Positions 44,115 through 51,546 of a DNA stretch of 64,000 bases are shown here, piece after piece. This stretch comes from Maricaulis sp. (lineage in GTDB: Bacteria > Pseudomonadota > Alphaproteobacteria > Caulobacterales > Maricaulaceae): NCBI RefSeq assembly GCF_015665295.1, contig NZ_JADFAJ010000001.1, forward strand, positions 1-64,000, given 5' to 3'. A program made the translations under genes and the position numbers. How positions within the stretch are numbered: position 1 is the first letter of the stretch; each line of letters begins with the position of its first letter. The notes under the pieces were generated by a model. The model was not told where the DNA came from. It searched no databases and was given only the letters and a program-made list of their open reading frames with translations.

Positions 44115-45199
44115 GCGTTCATGAAGTCCGACAGAACCTCGACGAGGCGACGGTTCTCGGCTTCGGTCCCGACGGTTGCCCGCAATGCGTTGGGCAGGCC
44201 ATAGGGCTCGACGCTTCGAATGATCAGGCCTTTGGACGTCAGATAGGCATCGGCCTCGGCCGCGGTCTTTCCAGCCGTTTGCGGGAAATGGATCAGCACG
44301 AAATTGCAGACACTCGGCGTGACTTCCAGGCCGAGCCCGCCGATCTGCTGGCGCAGGAAGGCAACCCACTCGTCATTGTGATCGGCTGAGCGCTGCTGGA
44401 AGGCCTTGTCGCGGATCGCCGCCGTACCGGCTTCGATTGCCGCCATGTTGACGTTGAACGGGCCACGCACCCGGTGCAGGACATCAATGATCGCCTTGTT
44501 GCCATAAGCCCAACCCAGACGCAGGGCCGCCAGACCGTGAATCTTGGAAAAGGTCCGGGTGACGACGACATCGTCGCGCTCGCGGGCGAGTTCGATCCCC
44601 GCCTCATAGTCGGGATTGCGGACGAATTCCGCATAAGCGGCGTCCAGCACAAGCAGAGTGGTCGCCGGCAGCCCGTCGCGCAGGCGGCGGACTTCGTCGG
44701 CGGGAATATAGGTGCCGGTCGGATTGTTCGGATTGGCGAGGAAAACGATCTTGGTATCGTCGCCGGCCACCTCGAGGATGGCATCGACATCCGAGCGATA
44801 ATCGCGCTCCGGCGCCGAGACGAATTTCGCCCCGCATTGCATGGCGACAAGGCGATAGACCAGAAAGCCGTATTGCGACTGGACGACCTTGTCGCCCGGA
44901 TCGAGATAGGCCCGACCCAGCAGTTGGAGAAGTTCGTCAGAACCGGTGCCGCAGACAATGTTCTCGGCCTCAAGTCCTTCCGCCTCGGCGATCGCCTGGC
45001 GCAGCTTGGTGGCGCCACCATCGGGATACAGATGGAGTTTCGGCGCCATCGCCTTCATCGCCTCGGCCGCCTTCTCCGAACAGCCCAGCGCATTCTCGTT
45101 CGAGGACAGCTTGACCGGATTGGCGATGCCCGGCGCTTCGGAGGAACCCGGCTTGTAGGGGCGGATATCCAGAATGCCGGCGCGTGGTTCGATAGACAT
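44111..45199 (-). CDS. hisC: Histidinol-phosphate aminotransferase
   Basis: 362 residues, PLP-dependent class I/II aminotransferase. Recognised by KLSSNENALGCSEKAAEAM, FLANPNNPTGTY, LVLDAAYAEFV and the PLP-lysine motif VTRTFSKIHGLAALRLGWAYG. It converts imidazole-acetol phosphate to histidinol phosphate and may also act on aromatic amino acids. In alphaproteobacteria it is often next to a methyltransferase and gloB, as here. Confidence 0.93.
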   Translation of the reverse strand: MSIEPRAGILDIRPYKPGSSEAPGIANPVKLSSNENALGCSEKAAEAMKAMAPKLHLYPDGGATKLRQAIAEAEGLEAENIVCGTGSDELLQLLGRAYLDPGDKVVQSQYGFLVYRLVAMQCGAKFVSAPERDYRSDVDAILEVAGDDTKIVFLANPNNPTGTYIPADEVRRLRDGLPATTLLVLDAAYAEFVRNPDYEAGIELARERDDVVVTRTFSKIHGLAALRLGWAYGNKAIIDVLHRVRGPFNVNMAAIEAGTAAIRDKAFQQRSADHNDEWVAFLRQQIGGLGLEVTPSVCNFVLIHFPQTAGKTAAEADAYLTSKGLIIRSVEPYGLPNALRATVGTEAENRRLVEVLSDFMNA

Positions 45200-45208
45200 G
45201 GAAACTCC

Positions 45209-45967
45209 TCAGTCCCGTTTTGCCCGAGAGGGCACTCGCCGGGGAGATAACGCGGGCTGGCTCTGACCTTCAAGTGCCCGTCTGCTGACACGCGCAGTGC
45301 GCAGGCCCGGCGTGATGCCGGCATTGTGCTTGACGGCTTCCACCATGATCAGCCCGCCCAGTGCTGGCCAGGCATATTCCCCGACCTCTTCCCAAAGATT
45401 GGAAATGCGCCGGTGCGTGCTCCAGCCCCAGGGTGGCGCATAGAGCGCATTCGACCAGGCCGTTGGGACCAGCAGCGCGTCGTCGAGCAAACGGGTCAGC
45501 TGGCCGCGCGAAAAGGGGCGGCCGTGACCGAATGGCGTGGAATCGAGCAAGGCCCATATCCCGGCGCGCGACGGCGAGACGATCATCAAACGCCCTTCCG
45601 GAGCCATCACACGCCAGACCTCACGCAAGAGCGCCGGCAGGGACTCGGCCTCCTCAAGCGCGTGGACCAGCAGGACCCGGTCGAACAGGGCCTCCCGGAA
45701 AGGCAGGCGGGTCTCGTCACCCAGAGCCGTGGGCACGCCATCAGGCCCGGGCACGATGGCGCCCTGGGCGGCCGGCATGAAAGAGACGCAGCGCCGGGCG
45801 CGGCCCTGCCAGCGGTCGAGATAGGGATTGGTGAAACCGATCCCCAGCACGTCCAGGTCCCTGAGGTCCGGCCATATGGGCCCGAGGCGCCGACCAATCA
45901 TGCGGCGCGCCGTCCGCCCCTGGCGGCTGCGATAGAAGCGATCAAGTTCTAGGACGTCACGGCGCAC
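45209..45967 (-). CDS. SAM-dependent methyltransferase (class I-like)
   Basis: About 252 residues with a methyltransferase-11-like core: DLDVLGIGFTNPYLDRW in place of the usual GxGxG motif I, LPFREALFDRVLLVHALEEAESLPALLREVWRVMAPEGRLMIVSPSRAGIWAL. The SAM-binding loop is degenerate, so catalysis is not certain. I start the gene at GTG 45967 because AGGAG lies eight bases upstream; the track ORF begins inside gloB on the other strand. It is 9 bp from hisC, and divergent from gloB. Confidence 0.82.
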   Translation of the reverse strand: MRRDVLELDRFYRSRQGRTARRMIGRRLGPIWPDLRDLDVLGIGFTNPYLDRWQGRARRCVSFMPAAQGAIVPGPDGVPTALGDETRLPFREALFDRVLLVHALEEAESLPALLREVWRVMAPEGRLMIVSPSRAGIWALLDSTPFGHGRPFSRGQLTRLLDDALLVPTAWSNALYAPPWGWSTHRRISNLWEEVGEYAWPALGGLIMVEAVKHNAGITPGLRTARVSRRALEGQSQPALSPRRVPSRAKRD

Positions 45968-46064
45968 TGGCCACACTCCTGTGCGATGCTTAAGTTCTCT
46001 CGCTGACACACCGGTCAGCAATGGCACGACTGGCGCCAGCCTAAAGCAAGCGGATATTTGGACA

Positions 46065-46835
46065 ATGAGCGAACTCCTCATCCGGCAGTTTCCCTGTCTC
46101 TCCGACAATTACGGCTTCCTGGTCCACGACCCGGACAGTGGCGAGACCGCCACCATCGACACACCGGATGCCGACACCATCCTCGCCGAGGCCAAGGCGG
46201 CCGGCTGGATGATCACGCAGATCTGGAACACGCATCACCATTTCGACCATGCTGGCGGCAATGATGCGATCAAGGCGGCCACCGGGGCGAAGCTGGTGGG
46301 GCCCGCCTATGATACGCACCGCATTCCCGGCATCGATACCGCAGTGAAGGACGGCGATACTGTCAGCCTTGGCGATCACATGGCTTCGGTGATGTTCACA
46401 CCGGGGCATACGCTGGGCCATGTCTGCTACCACTTTGCCGGGGACAAGGTCGCTTTCGTTGGCGACACGCTGTTTGCCCTCGGGTGCGGTCGCCTGTTCG
46501 AAGGATCGCCGGCGCAGATGTGGCAGTCCCTGTCGCGGCTCGCCGCCCTGCCCGACGAGACCCGGATCTATTGCGCCCATGAATACACTGCGGCGAACGC
46601 GCGCTTTGCCCTCAGCATTGATCCGGACAATGCCGAGCTGCAAGCCTATGCGACCATGGTCGAGGCCGAGCGCGCCCGCGGTGAACCGACCGTGCCAACG
46701 ACGATCGGAGCCGAGCTGGGGGCAAATCCTTTCCTGCGCGCGGCGGACCCGGCGATCCGGCAACGGCTCGGCCTCGCCGACGCCGACAATGTGGACGTCT
46801 TCGCCGAAATCCGTCGCCGGAAGGACGCGTTTTGA
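46065..46835 (+). CDS. gloB: Hydroxyacylglutathione hydrolase (glyoxalase II)
   Basis: 256 residues, metallo-beta-lactamase fold. The binuclear metal motif is THHHFDHAGG; FTPGHTLGHVCYHF, FVGDTLFALGCGRLFEGS and YCAHEYTAANARFAL supply the other ligands and the glutathione site. NPFLRAADPAIR near the C-terminus is the glyoxalase II tail. It releases D-lactate from S-lactoylglutathione. The ATG at 46065 starts MSELLIRQFPCLSDNYGFLV. It overlaps the cupin gene by 4 bp. Confidence 0.93.
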   Translation: MSELLIRQFPCLSDNYGFLVHDPDSGETATIDTPDADTILAEAKAAGWMITQIWNTHHHFDHAGGNDAIKAATGAKLVGPAYDTHRIPGIDTAVKDGDTVSLGDHMASVMFTPGHTLGHVCYHFAGDKVAFVGDTLFALGCGRLFEGSPAQMWQSLSRLAALPDETRIYCAHEYTAANARFALSIDPDNAELQAYATMVEAERARGEPTVPTTIGAELGANPFLRAADPAIRQRLGLADADNVDVFAEIRRRKDAF

Positions 46836-47269
46836 GCCTGCCCGACGACGCCCGGCGCATCATCGAGACGCTTGGATTGCAGCGCCATCCGGAGGGAGGC
46901 TGGTATGTCGAGACGCTGCGCGATCCGGATCCGGGCGGCGGTCGGGATCGCTCGACAGCGATCTACTACCTGCTGGCCGGGGGCGAACGCTCGCATTGGC
47001 ACCGGGTCGACGCGGTCGAGACCTGGCACTGGCATGCCGGCGCCGCCCTGGAATTGGGAATCAGTGAGGACGGGCGGTCGATCAGCACCCAGCAGCTGGG
47101 AGCGGATCTTGAGGCGGGCGAGCGGCCCCAGGCCATCGTCCCGGAAGGCGCCTGGCAAACTGCCAGGTCGAAGGGTGCCTGGACGCTGGTCGGATGCACC
47201 GTTGCGCCGGGTTTCCGCTTTGAAGGATTTGAACTGGCCCCGCCCGGTTGGGAACCGGGGTGCACGTGA
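46832..47269 (+). CDS. Cupin domain DUF985 protein
   Basis: 145 residues. RRIIETLGLQRHPEGGWYVETLRDP, STAIYYLLAGGERSHWHRVDAVETWHWHAG and VPEGAWQTARSKGAWTLVGCTVAPGFRFEGFEL match the cupin_5/DUF985 family. The His residues in SHWHRVD...WHWH probably bind a metal. The start is TTG at 46832, overlapping the gloB stop (TTGA). Function unknown. Confidence 0.9.
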   Translation: MSLPDDARRIIETLGLQRHPEGGWYVETLRDPDPGGGRDRSTAIYYLLAGGERSHWHRVDAVETWHWHAGAALELGISEDGRSISTQQLGADLEAGERPQAIVPEGAWQTARSKGAWTLVGCTVAPGFRFEGFELAPPGWEPGCT

Positions 47270-47284
47270 CCCGGCTCGCTCTGA

Positions 47285-48034
47285 TCAGGTCGCGCCGGGA
47301 TCGGCGAGCAGGACCTGCCCTATAAAGGCCGAGGACGGGCGCCCGGCATATCCCAGCTCGGGCGCGATCACGACGACGAGGCTCGCCTCCTGACGGTAGG
47401 CGGCAGGAGCCTCGCCCAGCTCGATGCGGACATGTTCCACGCCGCGCAGCAGGCGCCGTTCGCTCCGGACACCATCAAAAGCCAGGGCAATGATGTTGAG
47501 CGTATCGTATTGCACGCCCAGCCCGGCCCGGGGTGCCGGTGCGTAGGCCACCGAAATGGAGCGATCAAGCGACGCCGCCATCTGGCGGGCCAGCTGCTCG
47601 GCACGTTCGCGGATTTCGTCAGGCGATCGCGGAGCCGGAGCCAGGGATCCGGCAGGGCTCGCGAAGTCTGCGATCACGCCATCTGGAGATGAGCTGGGAA
47701 AATAGGTCGCGCCGCCCAGCCCGGTCAGCCGGATGACCTCGCGACCGGTATCCGTAATGAAGGCGGTTCCGCCACCGGGCGCACGATCCGGATAGAGCAC
47801 CAGAACTTCACTGTCGGGCGCATCGCGCTCGCGCAGCAGCGCGGCATCGCCGGACCGGTCGAACAGGAAGAATTCACCCGTATCGGCCCGCTGGAACCAG
47901 CCGGTCACCTGCTGCGCGCGCTCATTGCGCAACAGCCTGTCACGCAGGGGGTTTTGCATCCCTGCTGCAGCGCCCGCAGCGAGTGCGGCGACAAGTATGG
48001 CCAAGATCCAACGCGTCATCCCGCCCCGCATCAT
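47285..48034 (-). CDS. Exported hypothetical protein (DUF4908-like)
   Basis: About 249 residues with a signal peptide (TRWILAILVAALAAGAAAG). The mature part (GWFQRADTGEFFLFDRSGDAALLRERDAPDSEVLVLYPDRAPGGGTAFITDTGREVIRLTGLGGATYF) resembles DUF4908 proteins of Caulobacterales, from memory only. The start among several nearby candidates (TTG 48043, ATG 48034, ATG 48019) is uncertain. Function unknown. Confidence 0.7.
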   Translation of the reverse strand: MMRGGMTRWILAILVAALAAGAAAGMQNPLRDRLLRNERAQQVTGWFQRADTGEFFLFDRSGDAALLRERDAPDSEVLVLYPDRAPGGGTAFITDTGREVIRLTGLGGATYFPSSSPDGVIADFASPAGSLAPAPRSPDEIRERAEQLARQMAASLDRSISVAYAPAPRAGLGVQYDTLNIIALAFDGVRSERRLLRGVEHVRIELGEAPAAYRQEASLVVVIAPELGYAGRPSSAFIGQVLLADPGAT

Positions 48035-48076
48035 GACCGGCAAGACGGCAAATTTGGGGCAGAAGTGCGATTCATG

Positions 48077-48802
48077 TCAGGCGAGGTACTGGCCGCCATT
48101 GATGGTCAGGGTGGATCCGGTCATGAAGCCGGCCTCCTCGCTGGCCAGATAGGCGCACAGCGCCCCGATTTCGCCAGCCTCGCCGAGCCGTCCGACCGGT
48201 ATGCCGGCGATGATGCTCTCGAGCACCTTCTCCGGCACCGCAGCCACCATTTCGGTGTTGATATAGCCGGGCGTGATGCAGTTGACGGTGATCCCCTTGC
48301 GAGCGGTCTCCTGGGCCAGCGCCTTGGTGAATCCGATCACCCCGGCCTTGGCGGCGGAATAATTGACCTGGCCCATCTGGCCCTTCTGGCCGTTGATCGA
48401 GGAGATGTTGATGATCCGGCCCCAGCCGCGCTCGCGCAGCCCGTCGATGAGCGGGCGGGTGACGTTGAACATCGAACTCAGATCGACTCTGATCACGTCA
48501 TCCCACTGCTCCCTGCTCATCTTGTGGAACATGGTGTCGCGGGTGATACCGGCATTGTTGACCAGAATGTCGATCGGGGCACCGGCAAGGGCTTCCGCTT
48601 CCGCCAGGCCCGCGGCAGAACTGTCAAAGTCGCCAACGTCAAACTTGACGACCTTGATACCTGTCTCGTCGGCGAATTCGCGCGCCTTCTCTTCATTGCC
48701 GGCATAGTTGGCAATGACTGTGTGGCCAGCCGCTTGGAGAGCCATACTGATGGCGGCGCCGATGCCGCGCGTTCCGCCTGTGACCAACGCTGTACGTGTC
48801 AT
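48077..48802 (-). CDS. phaB: Acetoacetyl-CoA reductase (PhaB)
   Basis: 241 residues of the SDR superfamily. NADPH motif VTGGTRGIGAAIS, NNAGITRD, catalytic SSINGQKGQMGQVNYSAAKAG and TPGYINTEMVAAVPEKVLESIIAGIPVGRLGEAGEIG are all as in PhaB. It reduces acetoacetyl-CoA to (R)-3-hydroxybutyryl-CoA for polyhydroxyalkanoate synthesis. GGGGGG lies seven bases before the ATG at 48802; the 514-residue track ORF is an artefact of read-through from the region antisense to phaR. It is divergent from phaR. Confidence 0.93.
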   Translation of the reverse strand: MTRTALVTGGTRGIGAAISMALQAAGHTVIANYAGNEEKAREFADETGIKVVKFDVGDFDSSAAGLAEAEALAGAPIDILVNNAGITRDTMFHKMSREQWDDVIRVDLSSMFNVTRPLIDGLRERGWGRIINISSINGQKGQMGQVNYSAAKAGVIGFTKALAQETARKGITVNCITPGYINTEMVAAVPEKVLESIIAGIPVGRLGEAGEIGALCAYLASEEAGFMTGSTLTINGGQYLA

Positions 48803-48973
48803 GATCATTCCCCCCGGGACCTGTTCGTTGCGCATCGGCTTTGGCGCCGATTGCGTTCGCGCTTGCAGCACACCGCCTTGAGCGCGTAAACCCTTACATG
48901 AAATTGCAATGCGCCCAAGTCGAGCGAAAAACAATCTCGACATTTTTTCATGGTGCGAACAGGGGAGTATGTG

Positions 48974-49579
48974 GTGAGCAAATCCAATGGCAAGGCCGCC
49001 GGAATCATTATCAAGAAATATGCGAACCGGCGCCTCTACGACACCTCGACCAGCCAGTATGTGACGCTGGACTATCTCCGCGACCTTGTGAAAAAAGGCA
49101 CGGACTTCCAGGTGGTTGACGCAAAGAGCGGCGAGGATCTGACCCGCGGCGTGCTGGCCCAGATCATCTTCGAAGAAGAATCGCGCGGCGCCAATCTGCT
49201 GCCGGTGGATTTCCTGCGCCAGCTGATCGGTTTCTACGGCGACAGCCTGCAGAGCGTCGTGCCCGGCTATCTCCAGATGTCGATGAATTCCTTTTCGCAG
49301 CAACAGGAAGAATTCCGCGACAAGATGACCGAGGCCATGAGTTCGCCGCAAGCGACCATGGCGATGCTCGAGGAGCAGACACGACGCAACATGGAATTGT
49401 TCGGCCAGACCATGCGCATGTTCACGCCGTTCCAGGCTGGCGCAGCGCCTGGCACCGCACAGGCCGATGACAGCAGCGCCCGGGACTCGTCCGAGAGTAA
49501 ACCGGAAAACCTCTCCGCCCTGCGCGAGGAACTCGACAGCTTGCGCGCCAAGATGGACCAGCTGCTCGACAAGAAGTGA
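48974..49579 (+). CDS. phaR: Polyhydroxyalkanoate synthesis repressor PhaR
   Basis: About 201 residues. The N-terminal PHB-accumulation DNA-binding domain is IIIKKYANRRLYDTSTSQYVTLDYLRDLVKKGTDFQVVDAKSGEDLTRGVLAQIIFEEE, followed by a second granule-binding region (LIGFYGDSLQSVVPGYLQMSM) and a charged coiled tail. PhaR binds nascent PHA granules and represses phasin and biosynthesis genes. The GTG at 48974 follows AGGGGAG at the best spacing; the track ATG (48950) is poorer. The 170-bp gap to divergent phaB contains TTGCAATGC and TTGCAGCAC, possible partial PhaR half-sites (weak). Confidence 0.92.
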   Translation: MSKSNGKAAGIIIKKYANRRLYDTSTSQYVTLDYLRDLVKKGTDFQVVDAKSGEDLTRGVLAQIIFEEESRGANLLPVDFLRQLIGFYGDSLQSVVPGYLQMSMNSFSQQQEEFRDKMTEAMSSPQATMAMLEEQTRRNMELFGQTMRMFTPFQAGAAPGTAQADDSSARDSSESKPENLSALREELDSLRAKMDQLLDKK

Positions 49580-49651
49580 TCGAGCGTTGCCGGTCCATCG
49601 GGACTGGCACAACCCCCTCACAGGGTTAACGAAATCGTACCGAAATGAGCC

Positions 49652-49682
49652 AACCGGTCCGCCTCGCGGGCCGGTTTTGCTT
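49652..49682 (+). terminator. Rho-independent terminator after phaR
   Basis: AACCGGTCCGC ctc GCGGGCCGGTT stem-loop with a short T-run (TTTTGCTTT), 72 bases past the phaR stop. Confidence 0.75.
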
Positions 49683-49770
49683 TGGCATCTGCGCGAAATG
49701 CCGCATTTGCAGCCAGAATCGTGGTTAACGTCTCATTAAGAGTTGGCATCCGGCTTGCGATGGATGAGGC

Positions 49771-50100
49771 ATGACCACGATCCGCAGCGCATATTCTGTC
49801 CCGACCCCGACCAGCCGGCGTATTGAGCCGGCCAGTCGTGCGCGCGGCTCGCAGGATCGTCCGCCGCGGCAGGACCGGGCCCTTGTCACCGTCCCGACCC
49901 CGCAATCGAGCGAGCGCGACAGCGCCCGCTCATTTGTGAGGGCCCGTCCTGCCACGGCGGAAGTCATGATCCAGATCATCGGCGATGCGCCGCGTCGCGG
50001 GATCAAGGCCGAGGCGAGCGAGCTCGAGCGCTTCCGCCGCACCTATGCCCAGGCCGCACAAAAGGCGACGCCGCCCCCGATGTGGGAGCGGCGCGCATGA
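49771..50100 (+). CDS. Hypothetical basic protein (109 aa)
   Basis: A Pro/Arg/Ser-rich, probably disordered N-terminus (MTTIRSAYSVPTPTSRRIEPASRARGSQDRPPRQ) is followed by a short helical C-terminus (GIKAEASELERFRRTYAQAAQKA). No known domain. The stop overlaps the start of a 28-codon ORF (ATGA), suggesting coupled translation. Confidence 0.6.
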   Translation: MTTIRSAYSVPTPTSRRIEPASRARGSQDRPPRQDRALVTVPTPQSSERDSARSFVRARPATAEVMIQIIGDAPRRGIKAEASELERFRRTYAQAAQKATPPPMWERRA

Positions 50101-50183
50101 CAATCGCTGTTGCCAAGGCCCGGCGCTATGAATTCTGGCTCGATGTGAGCCTGGGCGCCGGCCTTCTCTTCGTGCTTCTCTAG
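50097..50183 (+). CDS. Putative 28-residue membrane microprotein
   Basis: Below the track cut-off. MTIAVAKARRYEFWLDVSLGAGLLFVLL begins at the ATGA overlap with the preceding gene and ends in a short hydrophobic helix. The overlap, GC-rich wobble positions and membrane segment make it a reasonable small gene, but no homologue is known to me. Confidence 0.4.
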   Translation: MTIAVAKARRYEFWLDVSLGAGLLFVLL

Positions 50184-50575
50184 CCTTCGCCACCGACTGC
50201 GAGGTCGCGACGGGCTGCCACGATGGTCACGACGAAACCGGCAACGGTATCCATCAGCGTCATCAGCATGAGCAGGAAGAAGGTCGAGGTCGAGAAGTGC
50301 CCGACCAGCAGGAAGAGCGCCATGGCGATCACGAAGATCAGCATGGACAGGCCGTGATTGATGATCGTGGCCGTGCCCGACCCGGCCGCCTTGATAAGCT
50401 CCATGAAGAGCATGATCATGCCGAGGATGACCAGAAGATCGCCCTTGGACAGCGGCAGGCTGCCCGACACCATCGGCACCGAGAAAACCTGTGTACTCAT
50501 GTCGGCGCCCGTCGTGTAGGCGACGATGGCGTAAATGATCACCGGAATGATCAGAAGTGGAAATACGTTGAACAT
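50180..50575 (-). CDS. Four-helix hypothetical membrane protein (131 aa)
   Basis: Four hydrophobic segments: FPLLIIPVIIYAIVAYTT, DLLVILGMIMLFMELIKAA, LSMLIFVIAMALFLLVGHF and FFLLMLMTLMDTVAGFVVTIVAAR. GGAGG precedes the ATG at 50575; the longer track ORF has no such site. Its stop overlaps the convergent microprotein stop by 4 bp. Family unknown; widespread similar small membrane proteins exist in alphaproteobacteria. Confidence 0.75.
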   Translation of the reverse strand: MFNVFPLLIIPVIIYAIVAYTTGADMSTQVFSVPMVSGSLPLSKGDLLVILGMIMLFMELIKAAGSGTATIINHGLSMLIFVIAMALFLLVGHFSTSTFFLLMLMTLMDTVAGFVVTIVAARRDLAVGGEG

Positions 50576-50724
50576 GGAACCTCCCCCATTGCCGCGACCG
50601 CCCGATCTCCGGGCCTGATTGGCCGCTGTCATACCTAACAATACGCCGTTATCCCCGCCTCCGGCCATTCTTCACTCTCCCCGGTTGTGAAGCGGTCTGA
50701 CGACTCGCTTCTTTCAAACCAAAT

Positions 50725-51471
50725 TCAGAATTCGTCACTGCCGCGCGAATTGCGGGCGCGCGAATTTAACCACATCACGCCCATCATGTCTGTCAGTGAG
50801 GCGAAAAGACGGCCAAAATTCGTGTATTTCGATGTCCCGATCGTGCGGTGGCGGTGGGTGACCGGCCGGAATTCACAGACATAGCCCTCGCGGATCATGA
50901 GCGCCGGCAGGAAACGGTGCTGATGATCGAAGAAGGGCAGCTCCAGATAGGCTGAACGTTTGAAAGCCTTCAGCCCACAACCGGTATCATTGCAGTTATC
51001 GTTGAGCATGGCCTTGCGCAAACCATTGCCGAAACGCGAGGCGAATTTCTTCCAAGCCGAGTCCTGGCGATTGGCCGAACGGTCACCGCCCACCAGGGCA
51101 AGGCCGGCCGGAGCGTCGTCACGGGTCAGCGCATCAATCACTGTCGGCAGGTCCTGCGGCGGGTTCTGGCCGTCGCCGTCAAGCGTGCAGACAATGGGTC
51201 CACGGGCATGCATCACGCCGGTGCGTACCGAGCGGGACTGGCCGGCATTGTGACGATGCGCGATCACACGCAACATCGGCAGTTCGGCCTTGGCGTCGAT
51301 CAATTCCTGACGCGTTTCATCCTTCGAACAATCATCGACAAACAGGATCTCGAAAGACCGCCCGTCGAGGGCGGCCGCGATTTCGCGTGCCAGTGGAACG
51401 ACGTTCCCGGCCTCATTATAGGCCGGAACAACAACTGAAATGTCGGGGGAAGTCTGATCGGAAGGGCTCAT
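50725..51471 (-). CDS. Family 2 glycosyltransferase (polyprenyl-phosphate sugar type)
   Basis: 248 residues. ISVVVPAYNEAGNVVPLAREI, FVDDCSKDETRQEL, and CTLDGDGQNPPQDLP (DxD region) mark a GT-A family 2 enzyme of the dolichol-phosphate-mannose/ArnC group. HRHRTIGTSKYTNFGRLFAS near the end is typical. It probably loads a sugar onto a polyprenyl phosphate. The divergent GT39 gene, 75 bp away, could use that lipid-linked sugar, as in ArnC/ArnT pairs (inference). Confidence 0.88.
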   Translation of the reverse strand: MSPSDQTSPDISVVVPAYNEAGNVVPLAREIAAALDGRSFEILFVDDCSKDETRQELIDAKAELPMLRVIAHRHNAGQSRSVRTGVMHARGPIVCTLDGDGQNPPQDLPTVIDALTRDDAPAGLALVGGDRSANRQDSAWKKFASRFGNGLRKAMLNDNCNDTGCGLKAFKRSAYLELPFFDHQHRFLPALMIREGYVCEFRPVTHRHRTIGTSKYTNFGRLFASLTDMMGVMWLNSRARNSRGSDEF

Positions 51472-51546
51472 AGGTGTCTGCTTGAGCTTGCGAATACGGG
51501 AAGCCCGTTACATACCGGGTTTCAGTGAAGACGCGAGGGATTTCTC

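Noticed and set aside
48077-49621. 514-aa ORF joining PhaB to an upstream segment
   Set aside because: The first part is antisense to phaR; the PhaB start at 48802 has a good Shine-Dalgarno and correct family length.
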